Shown here: positions 29,335 through 37,633 of the stretch, one piece after another
Layout of the letters: the number at the start of each line of letters is the position of its first letter
Numbering within the stretch: position 1 is the stretch's first letter
Assembly: GCF_002879885.1 (NCBI RefSeq)
Contig: NZ_PNYA01000018.1
Coordinates: forward strand, 62,001-126,000
Length of the DNA stretch: 64,000 nucleotides
Direction of reading: 5' to 3'
From: Trinickia dabaoshanensis
Lineage (GTDB): Bacteria; Pseudomonadota; Gammaproteobacteria; Burkholderiales; Burkholderiaceae
Notes under the pieces: generated by a model
Told to the model about the DNA's origin: nothing
The model's database searches: none
Seen by the model: the letters and a program-made list of their open reading frames with translations, nothing else
Position numbers and translations under genes: made by a program

Positions 29335-30692
29335 CCACGCCGCTCAGCGTACTGCGTGCCGAATACCTCAGCGCCCTACGTGCTTACCTCGAACGAGAAA
29401 GCGAGGCCGGCTTCGCCCAGGCCTACGAACTCGGGCGGCAAGCAATGATCGACGCAATGGGCCTGCTCGATATGGCGGCCTTGCACCGCGCCGCACTCGA
29501 TGCGTTCGTCCTGCCGGCCCCGGCTGCCGATCGGGCACGCTTGCTGGAGGCCGCGAGCACCTTTTTCAACGAGCTTCTCGCGCCGTTCGAGCTGTCCATC
29601 GAAGGCTATCGCGCCGCGCTCGCCGCCAGCGAAGAACGCTTTCAATTAGCGGTCAGCGGCGCAATGGCGGGGCTTTGGGATTGGAATCCGCAAACCGATG
29701 AGATCTATTTCTCGCCGCACTTCAAGCGGATCATGGGCTATGACGACAGCGAATTGCCCAACGAACGTCAAGCGCATCTCCAGGCCATCGAGGTGCAAGA
29801 CCTGGAGAGAATCACGCAATCGTTGCAGTCGCACTTAGATGAGCGACGTGTCTACGACGTCGAATACCGCATCCGCACGAAGCTCGGCGAACTGCGCTGG
29901 GTGCACGCTCAGGGTCAAGCGATGTGGAATGAGAACGGCGTGCCCTATCGCATGGTTGGCTGGATTCTCGACATCACCGATCGCAAACGCAACGAAGAAG
30001 CATTGCACGCTTCGCGCGAAGAAATGCGGCGCTTGTCCGCGCACGTTCAGCACGTGAGAGAAGAAGAGAAAGCGCGGATCGCCCGCGAACTTCACGACGA
30101 TCTAGGTCAGCAATTGACAGCGTTGAAAATGGCGACATCGATGTTGGACTATCGCGCCGACGGCAAAAAGCCATGGCCGCCGAAAGAGGCGCTAGGCGGC
30201 ATCTACGCGATGATCGACGAACTCGTTCGATCCGTTCGGCACATCGCAGCCGACTTGCATCCCGTCATTCTCGAGGATTTGGGATTGATTCCCGCGATCG
30301 AAAACTTGATCGACGAATTTTCGGCGCGCTACCGCATTCGCGTCGTTCGCCGCATCGAAGCGGGCACGATCGCGTTCAATCGCGAATGCCGTATCGAGAT
30401 GTTCCGGATCGTACAGGAAGCGTTGACCAACGTCGCGCGCCATTCGGGCGCGACCGAGGTGGTATTGGAATTCTTGCGAGAAGACCCGCATTGCATCGTA
30501 CGCATCGCCGACAACGGACGCGGCGCGGTACACGATGGATCGAAAGGCCGCCATTCGTTCGGTCTGCTCGGCATGCGCGAACGCGCGACGCTGCTCGGCG
30601 GAGAAATTCGTATCCTGACGCAGCCCGGGGCGGGATTCGTATTGACGGCGATTTTTCCGCTCGCCTCTATCGAAACCAAGGACGCACGATGA
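29331..30692 (+). CDS. Hybrid sensor kinase: RsbU-type N-domain + PAS + HisKA_3 histidine kinase
   Basis: A 453-residue soluble kinase without membrane segments. Residues 1-95 are helical and read like the N-terminal RsbT-binding domain of RsbU (YLSALRAYLERESEAGFAQAY, GRQAMIDAMGLLDMAALHRA). Residues 100-220 are a PAS/PAC domain (FQLAVSGAMAGLWDWNP ... VGWILDITDRKR). Residues 235-450 are a NarL-type HisKA_3/HATPase core with H255 in ARIARELHDDLGQQ, N-box N367 in EALTNVARHSGA and G-box DNGRGA/GLLGMRERA. The C-terminus has no phosphatase domain. Coupled by ATGA to rsbX, it is the likely output of the stressosome: RsbT would bind the N-domain and switch the kinase. No cognate response regulator gene is adjacent; downstream genes are on the other strand. 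Confidence 0.85.
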   Translation: MTTPLSVLRAEYLSALRAYLERESEAGFAQAYELGRQAMIDAMGLLDMAALHRAALDAFVLPAPAADRARLLEAASTFFNELLAPFELSIEGYRAALAASEERFQLAVSGAMAGLWDWNPQTDEIYFSPHFKRIMGYDDSELPNERQAHLQAIEVQDLERITQSLQSHLDERRVYDVEYRIRTKLGELRWVHAQGQAMWNENGVPYRMVGWILDITDRKRNEEALHASREEMRRLSAHVQHVREEEKARIARELHDDLGQQLTALKMATSMLDYRADGKKPWPPKEALGGIYAMIDELVRSVRHIAADLHPVILEDLGLIPAIENLIDEFSARYRIRVVRRIEAGTIAFNRECRIEMFRIVQEALTNVARHSGATEVVLEFLREDPHCIVRIADNGRGAVHDGSKGRHSFGLLGMRERATLLGGEIRILTQPGAGFVLTAIFPLASIETKDAR

Positions 30693-30700
30693 GCTGCGCG

Positions 30701-31138
30701 TCATTCTTCGAAAGGATCGTCTTCATTCCACTGCGTCAACACAACCTTCACGCCGGTGCCGGCGAGAGATTCGATTTCGAATTCATCGACGAGGCGCTTC
30801 GCGCCCGAAAGCCCTAAGCCGAGACTGCCCTGGGTGGAAAATCCATCTTGCATCGCGCGCTCGATGTCGGGAATGCCGGGCCCTTCATCGCTCGCCACGG
30901 CGACAATCCCCCGCCGCGCCCCGTCGGTGACAGGCGCGAACGATATGCGGCCCCTCCCCGCATGCACGACGATATTGCGCGCGATTTCAGTGACGGCGGT
31001 CGCCAAGGCACCGGCCCGCTTAGGCGTGAAACGCTCGCGCTCGGCCAATTCAAGGACGGTTCGGCGAGCCCAGTCCACGTCGGAGGGGACGCTGACGAAC
31101 ACATAGCTTGTTTCGCCTTCCGTCCGGCGGGAGTTCAT
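30701..31138 (-). CDS. Second RsbT-like serine kinase / anti-sigma factor ATPase
   Basis: A 145-residue GHKL ATPase (N-box ATAVTEIARNIVVHAG with N55; DEGPGIPDIERAMQDGFSTQGSLGLGLSGAKR). It resembles RsbT even in the FSTxGxLGxGL loop, but has a distinct N-terminus (TSYVFVSVPSDVDWARRTVLEL). ATG 31138 overlaps the stop of the DnaJ-like gene (ATGA on the minus strand, 31135-31138), so the two are co-translated. It converges on the kinase gene with 8 bases between. A second RsbT could feed another input or output of the same stressosome. A longer open frame to 31729 runs antiparallel through the DnaJ-like gene and is not used. Confidence 0.86.
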   Translation of the reverse strand: MNSRRTEGETSYVFVSVPSDVDWARRTVLELAERERFTPKRAGALATAVTEIARNIVVHAGRGRISFAPVTDGARRGIVAVASDEGPGIPDIERAMQDGFSTQGSLGLGLSGAKRLVDEFEIESLAGTGVKVVLTQWNEDDPFEE

Positions 31139-32094
31139 GTGACCCGGCGCTGTGCCGCCGCGAATAGCGCGCGCAACGTATCGCGCTCTTGTTCGGTGAG
31201 GTGTGCGGCGGCGGCCGGCATGGCGAGCGCGATGCGCAACGTCAAGTCGCCTCGCGTGCCGTGGCGGTCCGACAGCCCCTGTCCACGTAACCGGATCGCC
31301 GTGCCCGCACCGGAGTTCGGCTCGATCGAGATAGGCAATGCGCGTCCCAGCACGTTCACTTCGTAACTTCCGCCGAGCATGGCCGTGACGAAGTCCACCT
31401 CGATATCGCAGGCGACACTCAATCCGTCGCGCCGGAAAGCCGAACTGCAGACGATCACGATCGTAAAAATCGCATCGCCGGCCGCACCGCCGTTGGTCCC
31501 CGGGTGCCCGGCCCCCTCGACGACGATACGTTGCCCATCCCAAGCTCCCGGTTCGACCTTGATCGTCTCGCACTTGCGATAGGACACGACGCCCTTGCCG
31601 AAGCACACGGGGCAACGTCCGCGCGCGTGACCGTGGCATTGCCCGCAGACGCCTTGCACCTCGTAGCTGACCTCCACGTCGCCGCCATGGATCGCGGCCT
31701 CCAGCGGCACGAACAGCTCCGTCAGGCAATTGGCCCCTCGCAGAGGCGGCCCGCTGCGAGGGTTACGCGGCGGCGGCTCCGTTTCAGCGCGGCTCTCTTC
31801 CGACGTCTGACCCCACGCCCAGGTCCACTGCGGCGCGGGTCTGGGGGGAGGCTTGGGCGTCGGTGTCGCCGCACGCGCCGGCTGCGCCGTGACCGAAACC
31901 GGCGCCTTTCGTTCGCCGATAAGGATTTCGAATGCCTCTTGGATGCGCTTGAATACCGGTTCGACCGTTGCTTCGCGCCCTTTATTGCGATCCGGATGGT
32001 ACTTCGCTCTGAGCCGCCGGTACGCGCGCTTGACGTCCGCCGGCGTGGCAGTGCCCGGCAGTTCCAGCCGCTTGTAGTATTCCTCGAGGCTCAC
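31135..32094 (-). CDS. DnaJ-like co-chaperone with reduced zinc-finger region
   Basis: A 319-residue protein starting at GTG 32094 (GGGGGAG upstream). Residues 1-65 form a J-domain with the HPD motif at 33-35 (RAKYHPDRNKG). A proline/alanine-rich linker (about 70-115) replaces the G/F region. The cysteine region carries only two CxxC units (VCGQCHGHA, RCPVCFGKG), one zinc site instead of the two in DnaJ. The C-terminal two-barrel substrate-binding domain follows (GDAIFTIVIV, DIEVDFVTAMLGGSYEVNVLG, IRLRGQGLS). It should stimulate a DnaK-type ATPase. Coupling to an RsbT-like kinase is unusual and suggests a chaperone link to the stress module. Confidence 0.85.
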   Translation of the reverse strand: MSLEEYYKRLELPGTATPADVKRAYRRLRAKYHPDRNKGREATVEPVFKRIQEAFEILIGERKAPVSVTAQPARAATPTPKPPPRPAPQWTWAWGQTSEESRAETEPPPRNPRSGPPLRGANCLTELFVPLEAAIHGGDVEVSYEVQGVCGQCHGHARGRCPVCFGKGVVSYRKCETIKVEPGAWDGQRIVVEGAGHPGTNGGAAGDAIFTIVIVCSSAFRRDGLSVACDIEVDFVTAMLGGSYEVNVLGRALPISIEPNSGAGTAIRLRGQGLSDRHGTRGDLTLRIALAMPAAAAHLTEQERDTLRALFAAAQRRVT

Positions 32095-32224
32095 GTGCTC
32101 CCCCGTTGACTTGCTCGAAGCGCAAGTCTACCAAGAAGAGTCGACGGCGCCCTAGGCCCGGCCCGGGGAAGCGCTCATACGCGTTGCACGCATCCCGGCG
32201 TGGATCGACCTGGAAGGTCCGGTC

Positions 32225-32641
32225 TCAATGAATCATCGTGACAGGCTTCGAGCATAACCGCCACAATCGCGCGAACGTTCCCCATCTTCGAAAAAAGCCG
32301 AGTCGTCCCGCGTCGAGCACGACGATGTCGGCGTGATCGCTTGCCGCATGCTCCGCGATGGTGCGCTCCGCAGGCCCGAATACGCGCTTGAACGTATAAG
32401 GTACGCCGGCATCTTCCAAGATCGCCCGGGTAGTCGTCAGTGCGTCACGCACCGACCACATCTCTCTGCGCCGTAAGTCTCCGGGGGAATGGAATGCGGC
32501 CGCGCGCCCTTGATTTGCATCGTCGAGTACCTCGATCAGTTCGACCTCCGATACACACCGCTCGGCGAACAGAAAGGCTGCGTGCCGCGCGGCTTCGGGG
32601 GCGCCACCGCCGTAAAGTACGGGGATCATGAGCTTGAGCAC
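32225..32641 (-). CDS. Universal stress protein (UspA-like)
   Basis: A 138-residue single-domain Usp protein starting at GTG 32641, with GAGG seven bases upstream. Strand 1 is MLKLMIPVLYGGG, and the C-terminal half has the GPAERTIAEHAASDHADIVVLDAG run. The ATP-binding G-2x-G-9x-G(S/T) signature is degraded (AGRLGFFRRWGTFARLW), so it may not bind ATP. It lies 130 bases upstream of the DnaJ-like gene on the same strand and is probably part of the same stress locus. The upstream gap (32642-32853) holds a run with the inverted repeat GCCGCGCGGC at about 32714-32723 close to AT-rich tracts, a plausible control region. Confidence 0.8.
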   Translation of the reverse strand: MLKLMIPVLYGGGAPEAARHAAFLFAERCVSEVELIEVLDDANQGRAAAFHSPGDLRRREMWSVRDALTTTRAILEDAGVPYTFKRVFGPAERTIAEHAASDHADIVVLDAGRLGFFRRWGTFARLWRLCSKPVTMIH

Positions 32642-32853
32642 TTGGCTGCCTCACCGGTCGTTGTCGATAGTGACATTGCAGCAAATCGCACGCAAAGATG
32701 CCGAAAAACTATTGCCGCGCGGCATAAAAATGTCGTCAATATTTGGCGGCATTTTTACTGACGGAGGCGGCGCGGGGCCGTGAGCGGAACGCAGCTCGTA
32801 ACGGGGCGAGCGCGCCCCGCCTGTCACGGTTCGACGTCTTTTCCCACTTAGGT

Positions 32854-33807
32854 TTAGCGCAGATGCACGTCGAAAAACTTCAGCACCTCTTCGTCGAACG
32901 CCTGATGGAAAGTGACGCGATCGAAGGTTTTCGCATCGACGCACAAGTTCGGCGAAGCCTTCGCGTGTTGTGGGGTGCACGGGGGAAGAAACGCAAAATG
33001 TCCCGCCTCGGCCACCAAGTGGTAATCGGGCTCAGCCGGAAGCGCGCGGGCAAGCGCCGGCATCGTTTCGGGCAGCACGCCGCCGCCGCCGAACTGAGAG
33101 GCCCAGAGCTGAATCGGCGCTTTGACGTCTTTCAAAGTCTTCGCACTCGGAAACTCGTCCAGCGGGTCTGCTAGAACGAAGACCTTGATCCGTGAATCGT
33201 GGGTCAGCGGTTCGCGAGGAACCTGCTTATGCCGCAATTGCCGGCAAACCGGGAGCGTTGGGTCGGGGCAAGGGACATTCGCGTGGAGGAAGTCGGGATT
33301 GCCGCCGGCCAACACCAACCCTGTGTAGCCGCCACGAGAAAACCCGAAAAAGCCGATCTTCTCCCGGTCGATCTTCGATGCGTCCGGCGCCGCGCCGAGC
33401 ATGTAATCGATCAAGCGTTTGATGTCCTTCGGGCGCTCGATGAAAACCGACTCGTCGGCGGTACGGCTCAGGTCCGAAAAGTTATCGCCCGGATGATTGA
33501 TTGCCGCGACAACATATCCTGAGTCGGCCAGCGTTTGAGCCAGATCGTAATGATTGAGCAGCGATCCGCCGTGACCATGTGAAATCACGACCAACGGAAG
33601 GTGTTCACCGGCGGTCGGACAATCGGGCCGCGCTTTCATGACGTAGGGTCCGAGCGTCATCGCTTCCGCGGCGAACGCACACGGCGTCCAAATTGCCACC
33701 TTCAATGCGGGACCCTCGGCGCTGGCGGGAATCTCGGCGAACTTGATGCCCGCAGCCTCCGAGATCGTGGCGGAAAGGCAAAGCAATAACGTCAACATAA
33801 ACTTCAT
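32854..33807 (-). CDS. Exported alpha/beta-hydrolase (dienelactone hydrolase-like)
   Basis: A 317-residue hydrolase with a Sec signal (MKFMLTLLLCLSATISEAA). The nucleophile elbow is GFSRGGYTG; the oxyanion HGHGG motif (VVISHGHGGSLLNHYDLA) and the late His in EAGHFAFLPPC complete the expected triad with an Asp in VLADPLDEFP. Several cysteines (PCAF, PDCPT, PCPDPTLPVC, PPCTPQ, LCVD) suggest disulphides. GGAGGC precedes the ATG. Substrate unknown. It follows the VOC gene by 37 bases and may be co-transcribed with it. Confidence 0.85.
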   Translation of the reverse strand: MKFMLTLLLCLSATISEAAGIKFAEIPASAEGPALKVAIWTPCAFAAEAMTLGPYVMKARPDCPTAGEHLPLVVISHGHGGSLLNHYDLAQTLADSGYVVAAINHPGDNFSDLSRTADESVFIERPKDIKRLIDYMLGAAPDASKIDREKIGFFGFSRGGYTGLVLAGGNPDFLHANVPCPDPTLPVCRQLRHKQVPREPLTHDSRIKVFVLADPLDEFPSAKTLKDVKAPIQLWASQFGGGGVLPETMPALARALPAEPDYHLVAEAGHFAFLPPCTPQHAKASPNLCVDAKTFDRVTFHQAFDEEVLKFFDVHLR

Positions 33808-33844
33808 ACGGCCTCCGTATGCAATGAGCGCGGCACATCCGTAT

Positions 33845-34234
33845 TCATGCTGTCCAAGCTCCGTGTTGCAATACGATCCGGTAGCCGTCGGGGTCCTCGT
33901 AAGTCCGCCCCGACACGTCCCAGTATGGATTGAACGACGTCACTCGGATGAATCCGCTCGCCTCGGCGCGGTCGCATGCCGCCTGCCACACCTGCCGATC
34001 GGGGAGATAAAACACCGTCAAGTCTTCGCTCGTCGGACTCGGTGTGACAGGATGGCCCGCGCACTGGGTGAACTCGAAGTGATAATCCATCCCGGCGTTA
34101 CCCAGCATCACGCCATCGAAACCTTGGTGATCCTGGAATCGCGCCAGGACCGAGAACCCGAACGCCTCGCAATACATACGCTCGGTACGAGCCAGATCGC
34201 TTGCGGGCCGGGCAACTCTAAGATGCGCTCGCAT
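33845..34234 (-). CDS. VOC-fold (glyoxalase-like) protein
   Basis: A 129-residue VOC protein: MRAHLRVARPASDLARTERMYCEAFGFSVLARF at the start (shown up to the first betaalphabeta unit) and YEDPDGYRIVLQ at the end are diagnostic. ATG 34234 overlaps the 3' end of the peptidase gene by 17 bases, supporting this start over the upstream extension to 34315. Ligand unknown. Confidence 0.82.
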   Translation of the reverse strand: MRAHLRVARPASDLARTERMYCEAFGFSVLARFQDHQGFDGVMLGNAGMDYHFEFTQCAGHPVTPSPTSEDLTVFYLPDRQVWQAACDRAEASGFIRVTSFNPYWDVSGRTYEDPDGYRIVLQHGAWTA

Positions 34235-36146
34235 ATGAAGACCTCGCGGAATATCGTTCGATCCAGTCTTCGAACGCCACGTACATGGCGGGCAACGACA
34301 CGCTGTTATCAGCAATTCGTTCGTCGCCGTGGACTAGAGAAATCGAGGCATCGAGTTCACTCGGCGCCTGCTCCCGATCCGCTCGACGGTTTCGGTCGAA
34401 TGCCTGCATGGCTTGATCCCAAGCGGCTTGCGGTGAGCAATTACACTCCATCGCAAGATAGGACGGATTCAACGGCTCACCCGTCAAGTCCATCAGCATC
34501 CGATCGAGGGTCACGCTATTGCCGGGCGCCCAACAGTGCGCGGCAAGCAGCGGGCCGACCCGAGGATTATCCACGATGTAACCCAACGATTTCGTGAGGT
34601 ACGCGCGAACCTGAGCAGCGGCCATCTTGGCCAGCAAATAGCCTTGGTAATAGACGGCGATATCATGATAAATCGGATGTGGCGTCGCCAAGACGTAATC
34701 CGTATGTCCCGCAATGCCGAGCACCCTATGCGTCACGGACTTCGCCAGCTCGAGTATGGAATCGGCCGTTCGTTCGGCGTCATCCATGCTGTACATTTCC
34801 CACTCGAAATATGTCGGGATGAGATCGCGGCGTTCATAGTAGGCCAGGAAGGCTTGACGCGCTTCTACCCGCGCCCGAATCACGTCATCGGGCATTGGGT
34901 TCCCCGCATAGTCCTTCGCGTACCGTTTCATCCAACAAGGATCCGTCGGGAACGCATCGAAGAATTTCGCTTGTGCCTCGAGCAAAGCGGGAGAACTCGG
35001 CGGAAAAGCCTGTGAAAAGCAAGGCGAGTTCATCGTAACGTTGGCGAAATGAGCGGCGTGACCGGCCTCGTGAAAAAGAACGGTCAGCCCGCGCAAGCCG
35101 GCACCGGGTTGCCCCGGACACGCCGTAGACGTAAATCTAACGTCCGCGGCTACCGGGCCCAATACATCGTCGCGATATCCGGGTTCCGGCGAAACACAAA
35201 ATCCCGTAGGAAACTTTCCTTGGCGCTCGAGTAGGTCGATTTCGATCTGGGCACCTTGGTACGAGACGCCCATCCGTCGAAAAGATTCGGCCCAGCGCTC
35301 CGGCGCCTTGCCGAGCGGGAAGTAGGTGTCGGTATCCCGCGCCGTGCCGCCTTGCATGGCATACGCCAGATTGTGCGGCAGCAATGCATTCGGGCCCTGT
35401 TGCGCCACCAAACGCGCTAATGCGCTTTGATGCGTGTCACGCGTGCTTCGCTCGAACTCATCGAAAACGGAGAATAGTTGTTCGGGGGTGAGACCGCTAT
35501 TTTTCTGTAGCCGATAGTCGAAGAAATTGCGGAATCCAAGCTCTCGCGCGAGCGCGTTGCGCTTGCTCACGATCTCGACGAAACCGCTCGTTGCCACCCA
35601 TCGCTCGAGGCCATGCAGCGCATCGTGCGAACTCTTGCGGGCCGACTCGTCGGGGTTCGATGCCAGGTTGTTTCGCAATGCCGATGGCGACGCGTCTTCG
35701 CGCCGCCCCTCGGCGTTGACGTGCGTCATCTTGTAGGCTTGGCGTCTTGCGAAAAGATCGGCGTCCAACGCGGTCAACTCGCTCAGCAACTGCGCGGCGC
35801 GGCCGCTTCCGATCGCGCCAGCTTCGAGTACGGCGATCCATCCTTGAAGCCCGGTGGCGAGTGCATCGCGCTCCGGGGAGGCATCCTCGTCGAGAATGCG
35901 CGCACAATGCGCGCGCGCGTTCTCGAGGCGCGACGCATCGCCGGCAAACGTTTTGCGCCTTAATGTTGCCTCGGCCAACTCGGCGTTCGCATCGCTCAGA
36001 CCTGTATAGACCGACCAGTACAGATCGCCCTCGGCTTTTAAAAGCTGCGAATATTCGCGATTCAGTTCATCGAAAAACCGTCGAGCGCGTTTCATGAAGA
36101 GTCGTCGAAAGGATGGCGGGTTCTGCTCGAGGTTTGCCTTATACAA
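34218..36146 (-). CDS. M3-type zinc metallopeptidase
   Basis: A protein of up to 642 residues related to the M3 (oligoendopeptidase F/thimet) clan. The zinc site is HEAGH in GLTVLFHEAGHAAHF, with the third ligand glutamate 26-28 residues on (SPALLEAQAKFFDAF). The long helical N-terminal half matches the family. No signal peptide is seen, so it is probably a cytoplasmic oligopeptidase. The start is uncertain: TTG 36146 gives 642 residues, while ATG 36095 (MKRARRFFDEL) gives 625. It is coupled to the downstream VOC gene. Confidence 0.82.
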   Translation of the reverse strand: MYKANLEQNPPSFRRLFMKRARRFFDELNREYSQLLKAEGDLYWSVYTGLSDANAELAEATLRRKTFAGDASRLENARAHCARILDEDASPERDALATGLQGWIAVLEAGAIGSGRAAQLLSELTALDADLFARRQAYKMTHVNAEGRREDASPSALRNNLASNPDESARKSSHDALHGLERWVATSGFVEIVSKRNALARELGFRNFFDYRLQKNSGLTPEQLFSVFDEFERSTRDTHQSALARLVAQQGPNALLPHNLAYAMQGGTARDTDTYFPLGKAPERWAESFRRMGVSYQGAQIEIDLLERQGKFPTGFCVSPEPGYRDDVLGPVAADVRFTSTACPGQPGAGLRGLTVLFHEAGHAAHFANVTMNSPCFSQAFPPSSPALLEAQAKFFDAFPTDPCWMKRYAKDYAGNPMPDDVIRARVEARQAFLAYYERRDLIPTYFEWEMYSMDDAERTADSILELAKSVTHRVLGIAGHTDYVLATPHPIYHDIAVYYQGYLLAKMAAAQVRAYLTKSLGYIVDNPRVGPLLAAHCWAPGNSVTLDRMLMDLTGEPLNPSYLAMECNCSPQAAWDQAMQAFDRNRRADREQAPSELDASISLVHGDERIADNSVSLPAMYVAFEDWIERYSARSSYASAS

Positions 36147-36235
36147 CGGCCCCTAAGCAAGCGATCGATGGTAGCCGAAACCGATCGCGCTGTCCGCGAA
36201 TCGGTCTTGGACAATTCGATCGATAAGCGACGGCG

Positions 36236-37030
36236 TCAGTCGCGTGCCGCGACGGGAAGGACGCTCGGCTTGGAGCGTCGTATTTTCGCGGCTTGCCTCG
36301 TACACCACTGCACGGTCATCGCAAGAACCGCTGCTTCCGCGAAGGCCGGCAGCGTAGCCTGGCGAGGTAGGGAGAACGATAGCGTCAAGCAAAAGGCCGC
36401 AAACGAGAACCGGCCGAGGACCATGCCTCGGAACAAAGAAATAACGAATTGCTCGCCGTGCGCGCGGTGGGAAGACACCGACAAAATGATTCCGAGTAAA
36501 GGGAATACGGCAAGCAGACCGCTCCATGCTGGGCCGACCCGGCCGGAAATCGAAGTCACGATCAGCGTCAGGATCGCCCCGGCCGCCATCCGTGCCGCCA
36601 GATCGGCGCGGGACAGCGATACGGCAACCGCGGCGGCGCTCGTTCGCGGCAAGAACGATTGACCGAAACATACGGCGACGAATGCCGTCAGGGCGCCCCA
36701 CCCCGTCGAAGCGGGCAATAGCGATAGACCGTAGGCGGCGCCAAACCACGCGGTGAGCGCCGCTGTCAACGCGATTGACCATCGGCGAGAACGGCACGTC
36801 CAGGCGTAGGCGAAATTGAACGCCTCGGATGCGAACACCGCGGAAAGTGAGCGCTCGGCGGCATGGGCGCCAAAAATCGAACCGTGCGTCAGTACCAGTA
36901 GGTAGAGAATGGGGCCGGCCACGACGGGTAGCCCGGCCAACCAACCGGCAATCGACGGCCCCCACCACTTGCCCGACATCGATACGATCAGTAGGAATAG
37001 CGGAACAAGCGTGAGTTTGAGCGCTAGCAT
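36236..37030 (-). CDS. Polytopic membrane protein of unknown function
   Basis: A 264-residue protein with about eight hydrophobic segments (for example LKLTLVPLFLLIVSMSG, AGLPVVAGPILYLLVL, AAGAILTLIVTSISG, LLAVFPLLGIILSVSS). A conserved-looking GKWWGPSIAGWLAGLPVVAGP block opens the protein, which I associate with small permease-like proteins of unknown role. The opposite-strand open frames here lack coding features. Monocistronic or with the peptidase 90 bases downstream. Confidence 0.7.
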   Translation of the reverse strand: MLALKLTLVPLFLLIVSMSGKWWGPSIAGWLAGLPVVAGPILYLLVLTHGSIFGAHAAERSLSAVFASEAFNFAYAWTCRSRRWSIALTAALTAWFGAAYGLSLLPASTGWGALTAFVAVCFGQSFLPRTSAAAVAVSLSRADLAARMAAGAILTLIVTSISGRVGPAWSGLLAVFPLLGIILSVSSHRAHGEQFVISLFRGMVLGRFSFAAFCLTLSFSLPRQATLPAFAEAAVLAMTVQWCTRQAAKIRRSKPSVLPVAARD

Positions 37031-37233
37031 GCCGAGGCCGTACCCTTTTTAAAGGGGCATCATACTCGGTGCCATATGGCCGACCAATGTATTTCGAGCA
37101 AGGCGCGTACGGAACGCCGTAAGCGCAACCGGTATGATGGCGGGTTTGCGCATTTCCTTAGCGCGTTCCCGTTGCGCAATGGCGCAATGCGGCGCAAGCC
37201 TATCCACTCGCGACCACCAGGAGGAAGACCGCC

Positions 37234-37554
37234 ATGACGGCAGCAACGCAATTCGATCAGGTTTCCGTTATCAAACGCGCCAACGTCTACTTCGACGGCA
37301 AATGCGTCTCGCACACCGTGCTGTTCCCGGACGGTACTCGCAAAACGCTGGGCGTCATCCTGCCCGGCACGCTGAACTTCGGCACCGACGCGCCCGAACT
37401 CATGGAAGTGCAAGCCGGACAATGCCGCATCCGCCTGGAAGGCAGCGATCAGTGGGCGACGTACGGTGCCGGCGAGTCGTTTTCAGTGCCGGGCAAGAGC
37501 CGCTTCGATATCGACGTGATCGAGACGCTCGATTACGTTTGCAGCTATCTCTAA
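37234..37554 (+). CDS. ppnP: Pyrimidine/purine nucleoside phosphorylase
   Basis: A 106-residue cupin of the PpnP/YaiE (formerly DUF1255) family, which phosphorolyses a range of nucleosides. Landmarks: [44 protein letters not shown] and the ending [12 protein letters not shown]...YVCSYL. AGGAGG lies 12 bases before the ATG. Length is exactly that of the family. Confidence 0.93.
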   Translation: MTAATQFDQVSVIKRANVYFDGKCVSHTVLFPDGTRKTLGVILPGTLNFGTDAPELMEVQAGQCRIRLEGSDQWATYGAGESFSVPGKSRFDIDVIETLDYVCSYL

Positions 37555-37570
37555 GCGTCGCTATTCGACC

Positions 37571-37593
37571 AACGCGCGCGTAATGCGCGCGTT
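37571..37593. terminator. Hairpin downstream of ppnP
   Basis: A perfect 9-bp stem (AACGCGCGC / GCGCGCGTT, loop GTAAT) 17 bases after the ppnP stop and between convergent genes. No U-tract follows on either strand, so it is a candidate rather than a proven terminator. Confidence 0.45.
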
Positions 37594-37633
37594 AGCCATC
37601 GGCCGCATCAGCCGGCCGAGTCCCGGGGTCTTT

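Noticed and set aside
31139-31729. N-terminal extension of the second RsbT-like frame through the DnaJ-like gene
   Set aside because: The extension is out of frame with the clear DnaJ-like protein; ATG 31138 gives a normal-length RsbT-like protein with an ATGA overlap.
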